A stretch of DNA of 64,000 nucleotides from an uncultured Spartobacteria bacterium (GCA_903933715.1 CAIZLD010000031.1:58856-122855); one strand, 5' to 3'; shown: positions 46,728 through 55,501, counted from the first letter of the stretch. A program made the numbers and translations. The notes: generated by a model from the letters alone, not told the origin.

Positions 46728-47519
46728 TCATTTGGACATCGATTCGAGCTTCAAACTATTCCACATATCCAGAATGTAATCACGACGTGCTCGCGTGGAA
46801 ATCGCCGCTTTTTGGATGCACGTAAAAAGAACGGCCAACACGATGAGAGCCCGCAGCGCGTGCTGGTAAGGGATATCTGAACGCCATTCGTATTCAAGGT
46901 CGAACGAATGATCGATGGGGTTCGGGTCTTTTAGGTTCAAGACGGCGTCGAGCTTTGGCAGAGGCTTATTACCTCGGACGGCTTCCACTTCGGACACGAC
47001 ACTGTTCATAAAAAACTCTATGTGGCCAAACTCCAAGAGCTTGCCGACAATCCCGCGGTAGTTGAGATGGATTTGCCTAAAAGTATCCATCTCCCGGCCG
47101 TGACTCATACTGAGCTTGAAGCAAATGGCAGACGCAAAACACATGTCACTCCCCAGACGCGCGGGGTATCGCCGAAACATCTCAACCTCCAGATCAAGGC
47201 CCATAATGTAGCATCCCGGCCCCTGAAACGCGCGCAACGCCGCGAGCGTGTGCTGGCGAGTGGTCCTCAGGTAGGTTTCGTCGGGGCATGCGATTACCGA
47301 GCCGATCATTTGACTGGGCTTCGCCCAAAGCCGTTCGTCAAACTGGATATGCGGCAGCAACGGGAGACCGACGCACGCTTGCGCATCCTTAAGCATGGAC
47401 GAAAACTCCTGAGCCGCCAATTTGACGGCGTGGCCGCTGAGTTCCAGCCACGGTGCAGGAAGTGGTTGCGATGGATTGACGACAGGCAGACTATCCAAGT
47501 ATTCAATCGTCTTCAGCAT
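46728..47519 (-). CDS. Hypothetical protein, second gene of an IS-split operon
   Basis: This gene starts at the ATG at 47519 (MLKTIEYLDSLPVVNPSQPL), giving 263 residues. The frame is open further, but those codons come from the IS21 end. I do not recognise the family; the protein is mixed alpha/beta with a C-terminal hydrophobic helix (HALRALIVLAVLFTCIQKAA, near 220-240). If the IS21 element and one target copy are removed, the stop of the gene at 50157 lies 15 bases before this ATG, so the two were an operon. The IS has separated it from its promoter. Confidence 0.6.
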   Translation of the reverse strand: MLKTIEYLDSLPVVNPSQPLPAPWLELSGHAVKLAAQEFSSMLKDAQACVGLPLLPHIQFDERLWAKPSQMIGSVIACPDETYLRTTRQHTLAALRAFQGPGCYIMGLDLEVEMFRRYPARLGSDMCFASAICFKLSMSHGREMDTFRQIHLNYRGIVGKLLEFGHIEFFMNSVVSEVEAVRGNKPLPKLDAVLNLKDPNPIDHSFDLEYEWRSDIPYQHALRALIVLAVLFTCIQKAAISTRARRDYILDMWNSLKLESMSK

Positions 47520-47528
47520 GGCTTTGAC

Positions 47529-47534
47529 GCCGGA
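47529..47534. repeat. Target-site duplication, left (GCCGGA)
   Basis: GCCGGA directly precedes the IS21-family left end at 47535 and recurs at 50148-50153 directly after the right end. A 6-bp duplication is within the range normal for IS21 elements and shows a recent, simple insertion. Confidence 0.88.
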
Positions 47535-47548
47535 TGTCGCCGGGCGGT

Positions 47549-47832
47549 CAAAGTGCACCACGTCTGGGCGGAATAGAAGGCTTCAAAGTGCACCACTTGT
47601 AGGACGCGAAAACAGTTCCATTTGATCGCTTGAAGGCGGTTTGAATGGGACATGTCCAACGTCCTGAAAGTGAACCACCAAGAAACGATCCGCAGTTTAC
47701 ATGAGAAGGGATGGTCCGACCGGCGTATTGCACGTGAGCTGGGGATCAACCGGCGCACCGTCAATCGGTATGGGGCAAAGTGCACCATTGCGCCTACCGG
47801 CTCTGAGGATGAACAAGAACCAAAGTGCACCA
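47549..47832 (+). repeat. IS21 multiple terminal repeats, extending into istA
   Basis: CAAAGTGCACCA lies at 47549-47560, 47584-47595, 47776-47787 and 47821-47832; inverse copies (TGGTGCACTTTA/G) are at 50096-50107 and 50121-50132. The third and fourth copies are inside istA and encode the twin peptides KCTIAPTG and KCTIVPTG. These are probably transposase-binding sites. Confidence 0.85.
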
Positions 47833-49226
47833 TTGTGCCCACCGGCAAATTGACAGGACGCCAGAGTCAGTGCGAGCCGTTTGCACAGGCGATCAACGAG
47901 AAGGTTGAGGCGGGATTGAGCGGGCAGCGGATCTATCAGGATTTGGTGGAGGAGAGCGGATTTACGGGTTCCTACGATGCGGTGAAGCGGTTTGTTGGCA
48001 AGCTTCGCAGGGCGCAGCCCGGGCGGGTGTGGCGGATGGAAAGCCAGCCCGGAGAGGAGATGCAGGTGGACTTTGGTCTGGGAGCGCCGATTGAGGATGG
48101 ACCGGGTGGCAAGAGCCGCCGGAGTTGGGTATTTCGGGCGGTGTTGAGTTGTTCGCGCAAAGGTTACAGCGAGGCGGTTCTGCGGCAGGACACCGAGACG
48201 TTCCTTCGTGTTCTGGAAAATGCGGTTCGCTCTTTTGGCGGTGTGCCGCTGATGCTCAATCTCGACAACCTGAAGGCAGCGGTGCTCAAGGCGGACTGGT
48301 TTGATCCCGAGATCAACCCCAAGCTGGCTGACTTCTGCCGTCACTACGGGATGCATGTCGTTCCATGCCGGCCGTGGACGCCGCAGCATAAGGGGAAGGT
48401 GGAGCGGGGAGTTGGCTATGTCCGTAATAACGCGCTCAAGGGGCGGCGGTTCAAGGCGCTGGCTGAGGAAAACCTGCATTTACAGAGATGGGAGACGGGC
48501 GTTGCCGACAAACGTATCCACGGCACCACGTGCAAACAAGTGGCCGCCTGCTTCGAGTTGGAACGCCCTCATTTGCAACCGCTGCCGTCGTCGCTTTTTC
48601 CGTGTTACCAGGAGGCGCAGCGCAACGTGCATAAGGACAGTTACGTAGAGGTGCAAAAATCCTTCTATGAAACGCCGCCAGAGTATATCGGCCGCCAGGT
48701 TTGGGTGCGCTGGGATAGCCGTTGTGTGCGCATCTTCAATGAGCGCATGGAGCAAGTGCAAATCCACACCCGCGTTGACCCCGGCAAGTTCAGCCGCTGC
48801 CTCGGAGTCGGTGGCTTCAGCGCCCCGGTTAAAATCTCGTGCAAACAGTGGGTGAACCGCGCTGCGGTGTTGGGTGATCACTGCGGTCAATGGGCGCAGG
48901 CGGCAGTCGATGCACGCGGCCCGGAGGCGTTGCGTTCCATCATGGCACTGTGCGGCCTGATTAAAAAACACTCCGCACTCGCCCTGGACCCAGCCTGCGG
49001 CAAGGCGCTCAAAAGCGGCACCCGGCGACTCAAAGACATCAAGAGGCTCATCGGCGAACAAGCCGTGCAAAGTGACTTTGGTTTTGCCGAGAGCCACCCG
49101 CTGATCCGCGATCTGAAAATCTACACCGAGTTCATCAACCAACAACAAAACCAAAATCCATACTACCACCATGATCCACACCCTCAAACAACATGCCCAC
49201 ACCCTGCGGCTTTCGGGGCTGCTTGA
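47652..49226 (+). CDS. istA: IS21 transposase IstA
   Basis: This 524-residue transposase has an N-terminal helix-turn-helix (RSLHEKGWSDRRIARELGIN RRTV read across residues 14-37), the duplicated KCTI(A/V)PTG stretch, and a DDE integrase core: D140 in MQVDFGLG, D205 in LNLDNLKAAV and E251 in GKVERGVGYV. The C-terminal part has beta-barrel features. It overlaps istB by 56 bases. Complete and probably active. Confidence 0.95.
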   Translation: MSNVLKVNHQETIRSLHEKGWSDRRIARELGINRRTVNRYGAKCTIAPTGSEDEQEPKCTIVPTGKLTGRQSQCEPFAQAINEKVEAGLSGQRIYQDLVEESGFTGSYDAVKRFVGKLRRAQPGRVWRMESQPGEEMQVDFGLGAPIEDGPGGKSRRSWVFRAVLSCSRKGYSEAVLRQDTETFLRVLENAVRSFGGVPLMLNLDNLKAAVLKADWFDPEINPKLADFCRHYGMHVVPCRPWTPQHKGKVERGVGYVRNNALKGRRFKALAEENLHLQRWETGVADKRIHGTTCKQVAACFELERPHLQPLPSSLFPCYQEAQRNVHKDSYVEVQKSFYETPPEYIGRQVWVRWDSRCVRIFNERMEQVQIHTRVDPGKFSRCLGVGGFSAPVKISCKQWVNRAAVLGDHCGQWAQAAVDARGPEALRSIMALCGLIKKHSALALDPACGKALKSGTRRLKDIKRLIGEQAVQSDFGFAESHPLIRDLKIYTEFINQQQNQNPYYHHDPHPQTTCPHPAAFGAA

Positions 49227-49947
49227 CAGCCTGGAGTTGCGTTTGCAGGAAGCCGAAGCCAATCGTCTTCCGTATGCCCAGTTCCTTGAACTTGTCTTCC
49301 AGGACGAGATCAACGTGCGCCACCAGCGGACTATCGCCCGCCGCAACAAATCGGCTGACTTCCGCGAACCACGCTCGCTGGACAACTTCGACTTCAGCTT
49401 TAACCCCGGCGTCAACCGCGCCCAGATTTACGAACTGGCCGCCTGTCACTTCGTGCGCCAGCGGCGGGACGTGCTGTTGGTGGGCCCTCCCGGAGTGGGA
49501 AAAAGCCACCTCGCGCAAGCCATCGGAATCGAAGCCATCAAAGCCGGGTTCGTCGTCATCTACCGTTCCATTTTCGATCTGGTGCGCGAGTTGCTCGCCC
49601 AGGAAACCCAGGCCGGGGAGAGTCGCCTGCTCAACAAATACCTCAAGCCAGACCTGCTCATCATCGATGACATGGGGCTCAAAGTGCTACCAGCCAAGAG
49701 TGGAGAAATCCTACTGGAGATCATTATGCGCCGCTACGAGAACCGATCCACAATGATGACCTCCAACCGCCCGATTGAAGAATGGGGCAAACTTTTAAGC
49801 GACGTGCCTGCGGCCAGTGCCATCCTCGACCGCCTGCTCCATCACGCTGATGTCATCCCGATCAACGGCCGCAGCTACCGGCTCCAGGAAAGCGCGCAAG
49901 AACGCTCCACCCCAAAACAAAAACCCGCCCGATCAAAAAATGAGTGA
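49171..49947 (+). CDS. istB: IS21 transposition ATPase IstB
   Basis: This 258-residue AAA+ protein related to DnaC has Walker A GPPGVGKSHLAQA with K111 and Walker B LLIIDDMGLKV, then SNRPIEEWGKLL and a C-terminal IPINGRSYRL as usual. IstB oligomers on DNA recruit and activate IstA and direct target choice. The start at 49171 lies inside the end of istA. Complete. Confidence 0.95.
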   Translation: MIHTLKQHAHTLRLSGLLDSLELRLQEAEANRLPYAQFLELVFQDEINVRHQRTIARRNKSADFREPRSLDNFDFSFNPGVNRAQIYELAACHFVRQRRDVLLVGPPGVGKSHLAQAIGIEAIKAGFVVIYRSIFDLVRELLAQETQAGESRLLNKYLKPDLLIIDDMGLKVLPAKSGEILLEIIMRRYENRSTMMTSNRPIEEWGKLLSDVPAASAILDRLLHHADVIPINGRSYRLQESAQERSTPKQKPARSKNE

Positions 49948-50147
49948 TTTGATTTACGAATGGGGAACCACGGTTCCCCAAACCCCTCCTCTAGGGGGAA
50001 CATCGGCAGCCTGCGGCTGCTCATCAGCAGGGGTGATCCGCTAATTACCTTGCACCGACTAGCCAACCCCAGTTAGAAAAACACCGCGTCCAAAGTGGTG
50101 CACTTTAATCCGCCCGGAGGTGGTGCACTTTGAATCGCCCGGCGACA

Positions 50148-50153
50148 GCCGGA
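50148..50153. repeat. Target-site duplication, right (GCCGGA)
   Basis: Exact copy of 47529-47534 directly outside the right end of the IS21-family element. Confidence 0.88.
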
Positions 50154-50156
50154 TGG

Positions 50157-50804
50157 CTAGGCCGGTTTCCTCGTGAAGCGTATAAGTTGAGCATCTTTTC
50201 CTCGCCGGTCCTTCTGATGGAACACGTCGTAACCAAGATGGTTTTGATTGCACCAATTGCGCAACTGATCGTCGAAGGAAGGCCCACCCGAATACTCTCG
50301 GAAGGGGACGTTTAGGAGTATCAAAACATCGATTTCGTGGTAGCTATTTTCGACCACGCCATCAGCGATGGCGTCCAAGATCACTTCGTTGCCACCCCCG
50401 GTGGACCGTTTTTGATACCAGATGTTTCCGCAGGTCGCGCAGCGATACATCTTCCGGCCGTCCACGATTCGGATTTGAATGTCCCTGCCGGTGCATTTTA
50501 CGCAGGCCGCCCCCTCATCTTCCTTGAGATTGAGAGACGCGAGATACGCCTCGACGTATCGCTCCCAATTCCGTTCGCGAATGTCGTTCCGTGCGTTGTC
50601 AAAAAGCACCCGAACTGCGTCCATCCCTGTCACTCTGTTCAAATCGAAGGCCGTGGGGAGGACAACGGCATAGGAATATCCGTTTGCTTCACGTCCCTCA
50701 CGAAATGATTTGACCGTGAATGTCCAGCCATCCGAGAAGAGCTTCAGATCGTAGTTCTTACCTTCATGCTCGAACGTCTCGGTCTTGACCAGTCTTGGTG
50801 TCAT
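50157..50804 (-). CDS. Hypothetical protein with a zinc ribbon, first gene of the IS-split operon
   Basis: I take the ATG at 50804 (MTPRLVKTETFEHEGKNYDL), giving 215 residues; the frame continues upstream without support. A four-cysteine ribbon lies near residues 100-128: CVKC, then YRCATC (spacing 18 residues). The C-terminal part (FREYSGGPSFDDQLRNWCNQ, DVFHQKDRRGKDAQLIRFTR) is unfamiliar. Its stop lies ten bases from the IS21 right end. Before insertion the next gene started 15 bases after it. Confidence 0.6.
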   Translation of the reverse strand: MTPRLVKTETFEHEGKNYDLKLFSDGWTFTVKSFREGREANGYSYAVVLPTAFDLNRVTGMDAVRVLFDNARNDIRERNWERYVEAYLASLNLKEDEGAACVKCTGRDIQIRIVDGRKMYRCATCGNIWYQKRSTGGGNEVILDAIADGVVENSYHEIDVLILLNVPFREYSGGPSFDDQLRNWCNQNHLGYDVFHQKDRRGKDAQLIRFTRKPA

Positions 50805-50887
50805 TCTTGATGGTTGGTTGGGTTGGCTTCCTGCTGCGTGGATTGCGATATTAAGTTTCCAAGCGCGCTTCGTCAAGCGGATGGCGG

Positions 50888-52033
50888 TTAAGGCGTCGGT
50901 GTTCTCCGCATGGCCTTCTGTAATTCCCGAAAGGTTGGGACTATTCGAGCGTTGTCGTGCGGTTCAACCCGCGTCTCTCCAGTGAGCACGCGGCTGGTAA
51001 TCGCTCTTAAGCCGCCGCCCATCGCGAGCAGGTAATGCCAGCCCCAAAACTCCATGGTCGCACCGATTGCTCGGTGAAGGCCGCGAGACACATCGCTATG
51101 ACGGTGAAAATCGGAATCTGCGGCGAGGAACTGATCCATACACCAAATCTGGGACCGTGCGATCTCCGCCAGGAACCCATTGATCCCGAACAATAGGTAG
51201 CTAGTCTGGGCTAGCTCCTCCTCCGATTGCCCCGTGTAGCTCCATGTGGCGGCCTTTATGATCTCCTCCGTGACGCTGGGCCGTGGCATGAATTGAAGGA
51301 CGCAGATTAACGGGTAGAGGAAGCTGCTCGGCATTTCGTGGTGGAGATAGACGAAATCAGGGGAGGCGTTCTGCGGTGCCGGACAGGCCGCAATTTCGGC
51401 ATCCGGGATGTAATGGCAGAGCACGGTGCACCATCGGGCGATCTCCTCGCGCAGCCAGACAACCTTATAGGAGGCGTGCCCCAATCGGTAGGCGCATTCC
51501 TGCAGAAGCTGGCGGTGGAAGCGCCGCAATACCGACAAATACTGCTTTGCCCGCTGGTGCCCACCCGCGACCCCGGTCTGTAGTTGCAGCACGAAAAGGG
51601 CCTCCTGCTGCGCGGCGACTTGCGCCCAGCCGGGGTCGTTGCTTGGACGGTGAAGCTTTTCAGGGGAAGCGTAAAGCCGGTAAGCTTCATCGTGTATAAT
51701 GAACCGGCGCTCGTCTGCAAATCTGCGAGCCTTCGGTCGCCGGTTGTCGTAGGCTGCATCGGCGGCGAGGAGCACTGACTCCCAGTCCGCCTCGTTTGTG
51801 CCGAGAATTCGGAACTGGCAGTCCGGAAACGACGATTGGGCCGCTAACGCTTCCGGGTCATCTTCCAAAAACTGCGGCATCAGCACCAAGTCTGGCTCAT
51901 GCTCCGCCAAGGCTGAGGGCCATGATTCGGGCCGCGGGCCTACTTCCACGATAACGTGATTTCTCTCTTCCAGCCATTCAGCCAGCAATTCCCGAACTTC
52001 CGCATCGGCGGGATAGATGACCATTATCTTCAT
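50888..52033 (-). CDS. Hypothetical protein with receiver-like N-terminus
   Basis: This 381-residue protein starts MKIMVIYPADAEVRELLAEW and goes on with PDLVLMPQFL, which gives the alpha/beta rhythm of a response-regulator receiver but without a convincing phospho-acceptor set. From about residue 130 on it is mainly helical (LSVLRRFHRQLLQECAYRLG). I recognise no family. It is in line with other orphan genes on the minus strand. Confidence 0.55.
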   Translation of the reverse strand: MKIMVIYPADAEVRELLAEWLEERNHVIVEVGPRPESWPSALAEHEPDLVLMPQFLEDDPEALAAQSSFPDCQFRILGTNEADWESVLLAADAAYDNRRPKARRFADERRFIIHDEAYRLYASPEKLHRPSNDPGWAQVAAQQEALFVLQLQTGVAGGHQRAKQYLSVLRRFHRQLLQECAYRLGHASYKVVWLREEIARWCTVLCHYIPDAEIAACPAPQNASPDFVYLHHEMPSSFLYPLICVLQFMPRPSVTEEIIKAATWSYTGQSEEELAQTSYLLFGINGFLAEIARSQIWCMDQFLAADSDFHRHSDVSRGLHRAIGATMEFWGWHYLLAMGGGLRAITSRVLTGETRVEPHDNARIVPTFRELQKAMRRTPTP

Positions 52034-52071
52034 GTTGTCTTACCTTCCTTAGCTCCGTCTGCGAAGTTAGT

Positions 52072-52104
52072 CAGGACGCCGCATCCTAAGCCTTTCGTTG
52101 CCAG
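52072..52104. repeat. Repeated leader motif, copy A (partner at 53134-53190)
   Basis: CAGGACGCCGCATCCTAAGC then CTTTCGTTGCC precedes the 381-residue gene (minus strand). CAGGACGCCGCGTCTTGAG, a 20-base insertion, then CAGCCTTTCGTTGCC occurs at 53134-53190 before the gene starting at 53075. The two blocks are homologous and lie at the same place relative to orphan genes. It is perhaps a cassette boundary or a shared leader. Confidence 0.55.
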
Positions 52105-52109
52105 TAATT

Positions 52110-52502
52110 TCACAACAAGCCCTGATTGAGCAGGCGTTTGACGTCTGCAACCACTTCTGGTGGAAAAAGCGCATCGAGCTGTTCAAGGTGGCCGCTCTCT
52201 TCTAAAATCCTAAGGGGCGTTATCCCGAATTGAGCATCGCTCGTCATCATTGACTCCAACGTCAGCATTGGGGCAATTTGCTCAAGTTGACCGTACTTTG
52301 CTGCCACGTGCAAAGGCGTCCAGCTTTCATCGTTAGCTGCGAAAAGCAGTTGCTCCGGCTTCAGCCACCGAATTTCTCTTAACCTACCTTGCGCAGCCGC
52401 CTCTTTTAAGACGTAAGCGATAGCCGATTCGCTCACCGGTTCCCGAATGTTCGATGAAGACGGGGTGGTGCTCTCGTTCGGGTTAGCATTTGGATGATCC
52501 AT
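52110..52502 (-). CDS. Short ankyrin-repeat protein
   Basis: This 130-residue protein has two ankyrin-type repeats: ESWTPLHVAAKYGQLEQIAP (residues about 59-78, with the TPLHVAA core) and FGITPLRILEESGHLEQLDA (about 92-111). The N-terminus is polar. Ankyrin pairs mediate protein binding; the partner is unknown. It starts 24 bases after the stop of the next orphan gene, so they may be co-transcribed. Confidence 0.65.
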   Translation of the reverse strand: MDHPNANPNESTTPSSSNIREPVSESAIAYVLKEAAAQGRLREIRWLKPEQLLFAANDESWTPLHVAAKYGQLEQIAPMLTLESMMTSDAQFGITPLRILEESGHLEQLDALFPPEVVADVKRLLNQGLL

Positions 52503-52526
52503 ACAGTAGCAATTGCCGCCGGTGCA

Positions 52527-53075
52527 TTACTTGACAGGCAATAACTGGGGCCACACATGCCGCTCCTCATTATATTGTTTCGCTGTCCAGGCCAGATAGA
52601 AAACTCGTCCCACGGCATTTGCCGCAACAGCCCGTCGCCAGGCGTCGTCCCTGGTTTGCCCTAGGCGCTCCGCAAAAACGGAACGGCCATTGCTGGCGGA
52701 ACGGCTGACGACATAAGTCTTGCGGGGGAGCAGGGAGAACAAGCGCTTTGTTAGGCGAGTCGAGCGCGGCAAGACCGTTCCCCAGGGAATATGCACCGTT
52801 AAATCCGGGAGGGGCGCGGCATCAGTTGTTTGTTCAACGAGCGAAAGTGTCCCGTGCATGTCGATAATGGAATCGATGAGAAATTGCGTGCCGACCCTGA
52901 CCTCGCGGCGGGATAAACCTTGGATCCTAATTTCCACTCCTCGTCCGTGCCTAGCCCAGCCTGCCCACACTCGACCGCCAGCCGCCATTATAAACGTGCC
53001 TAGTAAGAGACCATATTCTTCGACCTCAAAAAAAGTCGGAGTGACGCGTGGCAGATAAATGATAATTTCTTTCAT
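52527..53075 (-). CDS. Hypothetical protein
   Basis: The ATG at 53075 (MKEIIIYLPRVTPTFFEVEE) has a strong GGAGGA at 9 bases, so I prefer it to an upstream frame start; the length is 182 residues. No domain is recognised. The first half seems an alpha/beta unit (GTFIMAAGGRVWAGWARHGR) and the second half is basic. It precedes the ankyrin gene by 24 bases. Confidence 0.6.
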   Translation of the reverse strand: MKEIIIYLPRVTPTFFEVEEYGLLLGTFIMAAGGRVWAGWARHGRGVEIRIQGLSRREVRVGTQFLIDSIIDMHGTLSLVEQTTDAAPLPDLTVHIPWGTVLPRSTRLTKRLFSLLPRKTYVVSRSASNGRSVFAERLGQTRDDAWRRAVAANAVGRVFYLAWTAKQYNEERHVWPQLLPVK

Positions 53076-53133
53076 TCCAAAATTCCTCCTTTTCAGGGCT
53101 CCAAACACCGGTAACTCTGTCTACGCAGCCGGG

Positions 53134-53190
53134 CAGGACGCCGCGTCTTGAGAAAATGACCATTTGGTTCAGCCTTTCGTTGCCGGACCG
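53134..53190. repeat. Repeated leader motif, copy B
   Basis: Homologous to 52072-52104, with 20 extra bases (GAGAAAATGACCATTTGGTT) between the CAGGACGCCGCGTCTT half and the CAGCCTTTCGTTGCC half. Confidence 0.5.
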
Positions 53191-53254
53191 AATGCGGAAT
53201 GTCGTCGGCCTACCGATGGAAGCCCCGGCCAAGATGCTGTTGTCGTCCAACAAT

Positions 53255-54424
53255 TTAACTGGTGGGTTCCGGAAGGGCTACATCCCGCACAAGCCCGGTC
53301 GGCCCAGCCATTGCTACCACAGCTACTTCATGGCCAGCACGCGGCTCTGCCTGAGAGTGGAAGTTATGGGCGGCAAGGGTTTTCTGAGCGCCACTTCTTG
53401 AATGCCTTATGGACGCTGCAGGGAAACAGGTTATGGTCCCCTTTGCCGCAAAATTGTTCAGCTCGGCGCGAGGAATTTCGATAATCTTTGCGTCTTCGGA
53501 CACGAGGCAAACCACGCGCTCAGAGTGGTTGACGATTTTGAATGTTCGTTCGTTCCACTCTAAGATTGCCCCCAATTCTAGGAAGAACACGGGCGATTCC
53601 ACATGGGGGGCACGGATAAGTCGACTCGTAGCTTCGCGCCATGTTTCCGCAGCTTCGGCATCGATAAAAACTTCGACCTTCTCGGGTTCGGTGAGAAGGT
53701 CACTGTCCAAATCCACGAAAACACAATCGCGGGCGATGAGGAAATGGATATGGTCAACGGTGGCCGTTTCGACCAAACCTTTCAGATCGGTCAGGGTAAT
53801 CGACGGGCGGGAACCGACGATACACTTGACTTCTTCTTCCGCCTTTTTGGGAATCGTGGATTTCTGAGAGGAATAGTATTCGTGCAGGAACACCATATTA
53901 CGGGCGAATACGGGGTTGTGTTCGGCCGATGTGCGAATGCAGTACGTTAGGCCATACTCTTCGGCAAACCTTTGCCCCGGCGGGCAAATCCAGTTCTTTT
54001 CTTCTGAAAGCACAAAGCGCTCTGGCATCTCCTCGGAGAGCTTTGGCAGTGCCTCGATCTGCTTCCATTCCTCCCAACCGGCACCCTCAGTCCGAAGCAC
54101 GAAGAAATCGGGGGTAGAGTCAACGCTAACATTGCGTCCCGTCGCCGAGACGTATTTCAGCCTGATTTTCGGTGGCTGTTCGTAAAATTCGAGCACATCA
54201 GGGTCGTGCTCCATCTTGTAAATGGCGAGCAGTTCGTTGCTGTTGCTCTCAGAGCTAATAGTGCAACCCATTTTCACCGAGGGATAGGTGCCGCTTATGC
54301 TGAAAGCGGTGGATTGCGGTCGCCGCGAAGGGGGCGATTGACGGATGTTCTGGATAACAGCGATTGCCGTGCGAGAAAGGTTCAGGGAGCGACACCAGGA
54401 TTCGAATTGAACTTCTGTCATCAT
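53255..54424 (-). CDS. TnsA-like endonuclease joined to a TnsB-N-like domain (Tn7-like remnant)
   Basis: This 389-residue protein has residues 55-220 of TnsA type: E64 in SNSNELLAIYKM, D106 in STPDFFVL and E119-W-K121 give a PD-(D/E)xK set. Residues about 280-335 (ELGAILEWNERTFKIVNHSE, then IIEIPRAELNNFAAKGTI) match the N-terminal beta part of TnsB/MuA-like transposases, as in TnsAB fusions. After about residue 340 the sequence is unrelated, so the TnsB part was lost. TnsA cuts the 5' ends of the transposon. Inactive for transposition without a complete TnsB. Confidence 0.7.
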   Translation of the reverse strand: MMTEVQFESWCRSLNLSRTAIAVIQNIRQSPPSRRPQSTAFSISGTYPSVKMGCTISSESNSNELLAIYKMEHDPDVLEFYEQPPKIRLKYVSATGRNVSVDSTPDFFVLRTEGAGWEEWKQIEALPKLSEEMPERFVLSEEKNWICPPGQRFAEEYGLTYCIRTSAEHNPVFARNMVFLHEYYSSQKSTIPKKAEEEVKCIVGSRPSITLTDLKGLVETATVDHIHFLIARDCVFVDLDSDLLTEPEKVEVFIDAEAAETWREATSRLIRAPHVESPVFFLELGAILEWNERTFKIVNHSERVVCLVSEDAKIIEIPRAELNNFAAKGTITCFPAASIRHSRSGAQKTLAAHNFHSQAEPRAGHEVAVVAMAGPTGLVRDVALPEPTS

Positions 54425-54631
54425 ACGGGATTTTTTGTTGTTCGAGTGGGGGGTGGAAGTCGGAAGATCCTTGGTTTTACGCAGTCCGAGTGGTTTTTTC
54501 TGTAGCAGAGGAATGACAGGTTAGGGGCGACCTGCTTCCCTGAGGGGTTGGGGTGAGAGCCACGATGGCGTTGTTGCGGTGATGCTGCGTATACGAAAGC
54601 GTCGACCGAAGAGGATCTAACTTGAGCGCAT

Positions 54632-55420
54632 TTAGCGGAAATCATCGTTGAGCGCCGTTTGGGACGCGTTCAGATGAATGTCGTCGAAGAAGTATTCCCG
54701 GAGGATCCGATGAAGTTCATCCAGCGGAATTTTTGTTTCCCGCTTCTTGCCATCTCCTGTCATGCCGGCTATGCCGCTGCGCTTTTCGGGAACCGTCGCT
54801 TCGGGAGCGCTAAAACACCGCTCTGCCACCGCGGCAAAACGAGGCGACGCCACTGATCGCACCCATTTGGTTATGCCCAACCTTGCGAGGAACGCGTCAA
54901 AATGAGGCACGGCGAATTCCTTACCTTGGTCGACTACAAGAATCTGCGGCAGGCACCCCCAGCGGCCGAGGCACAATTGCAGCAGGATCACGCACGAATG
55001 ATAGGACGGTGTGGCGAATGTCAAATGCCTCGCTAACTCCCGGCGTGACAGATCATCGGTCAGCACCACCACCCAAGGGCTGCCGAGGTGGTGGCCCTGA
55101 TTACCGACCACATCGACATCCAGGGGAAAGTGGCTGACGTGGCAAATCTCGAAGGCATTTTCCTCGGACGGCGGATTCGTATCACGGAATTTGCAATCGG
55201 AAGTTCCGGTCGGAAAGCTGAGGATGGATGGTTCGCGAGTTAAGGAGCGGGTCTTACGTTGGTTCTTCATTGTTTGGTATTGTTTGGTTAATTCGGGGAA
55301 GGATTCGTGCGGTCCGGCTATCGTGGCTTTAGTAATAGCGCAAGGTTGGCTTTCAGAGTTAGGCGTCATTCTTGGGTTGTCGTGGCTTTCTACGGATCGG
55401 CCGCATTGGGAGCTTGTCAA
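54632..55420 (-). pseudogene. TnsB-like transposase core, degenerate
   Basis: About 170 residues of an rve/TnsB core are visible: EICHVSHFPLDVDVVG, GSPWVVVLTDDLSRRELARH, PQILVVDQGKEFAVPHFDAF and VAERCFSA. The second Asp (VVDQGKEF) and the Glu (AERCF) remain, but the first Asp of the usual IDHTxLD has become Ser (VSHFPLD). Both ends are cut, as complete TnsB is 600-700 residues. It lies upstream of the TnsA-like gene, the reverse of the normal tnsA-tnsB order, so this locus has been rearranged. Confidence 0.7.
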
Positions 55421-55464
55421 ACAACATTTCTTAAACTTTTTTGATGTATATTTTAATCTAGTGG

Positions 55465-55501
55465 TTAGCTATTGTTCTAGTTTGTTTAGCTATTATTCTA
55501 G
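55465..55501. repeat. 16-bp direct repeats, 21-bp period
   Basis: TTAGCTATTGTTCTAG (55465-55480) and TTAGCTATTATTCTAG (55486-55501) differ at one base and start 21 bp apart. The spacing is like TnsB-binding sites in the ends of Tn7-like elements, and a degenerate TnsB gene lies just inside. Confidence 0.55.

Larger units (their letters stand above)
47535..50147 (+). mobile_element. Intact IS21-family insertion sequence (2613 bp)
   Basis: The ends are inverted: the left starts TGTCGCCGGGCGGTCAAAGT and the right, read inward, TGTCGCCGGGCGATTCAAAG. Both continue with GTGCACCAC and a CCGGGCGG/CTGGGCGG block. The element carries istA and istB with a short overlap and is flanked by GCCGGA duplications. 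CAAAGTGCACCA and its inverse occur six times near the ends. Everything needed for movement seems present. Confidence 0.95.

Noticed and set aside
50805..53254. Integron cassette array of orphan genes
   Set aside because: Shared leader blocks exist, but I find no attC core pairs, and two genes are only 24 bp apart, too close for an attC.
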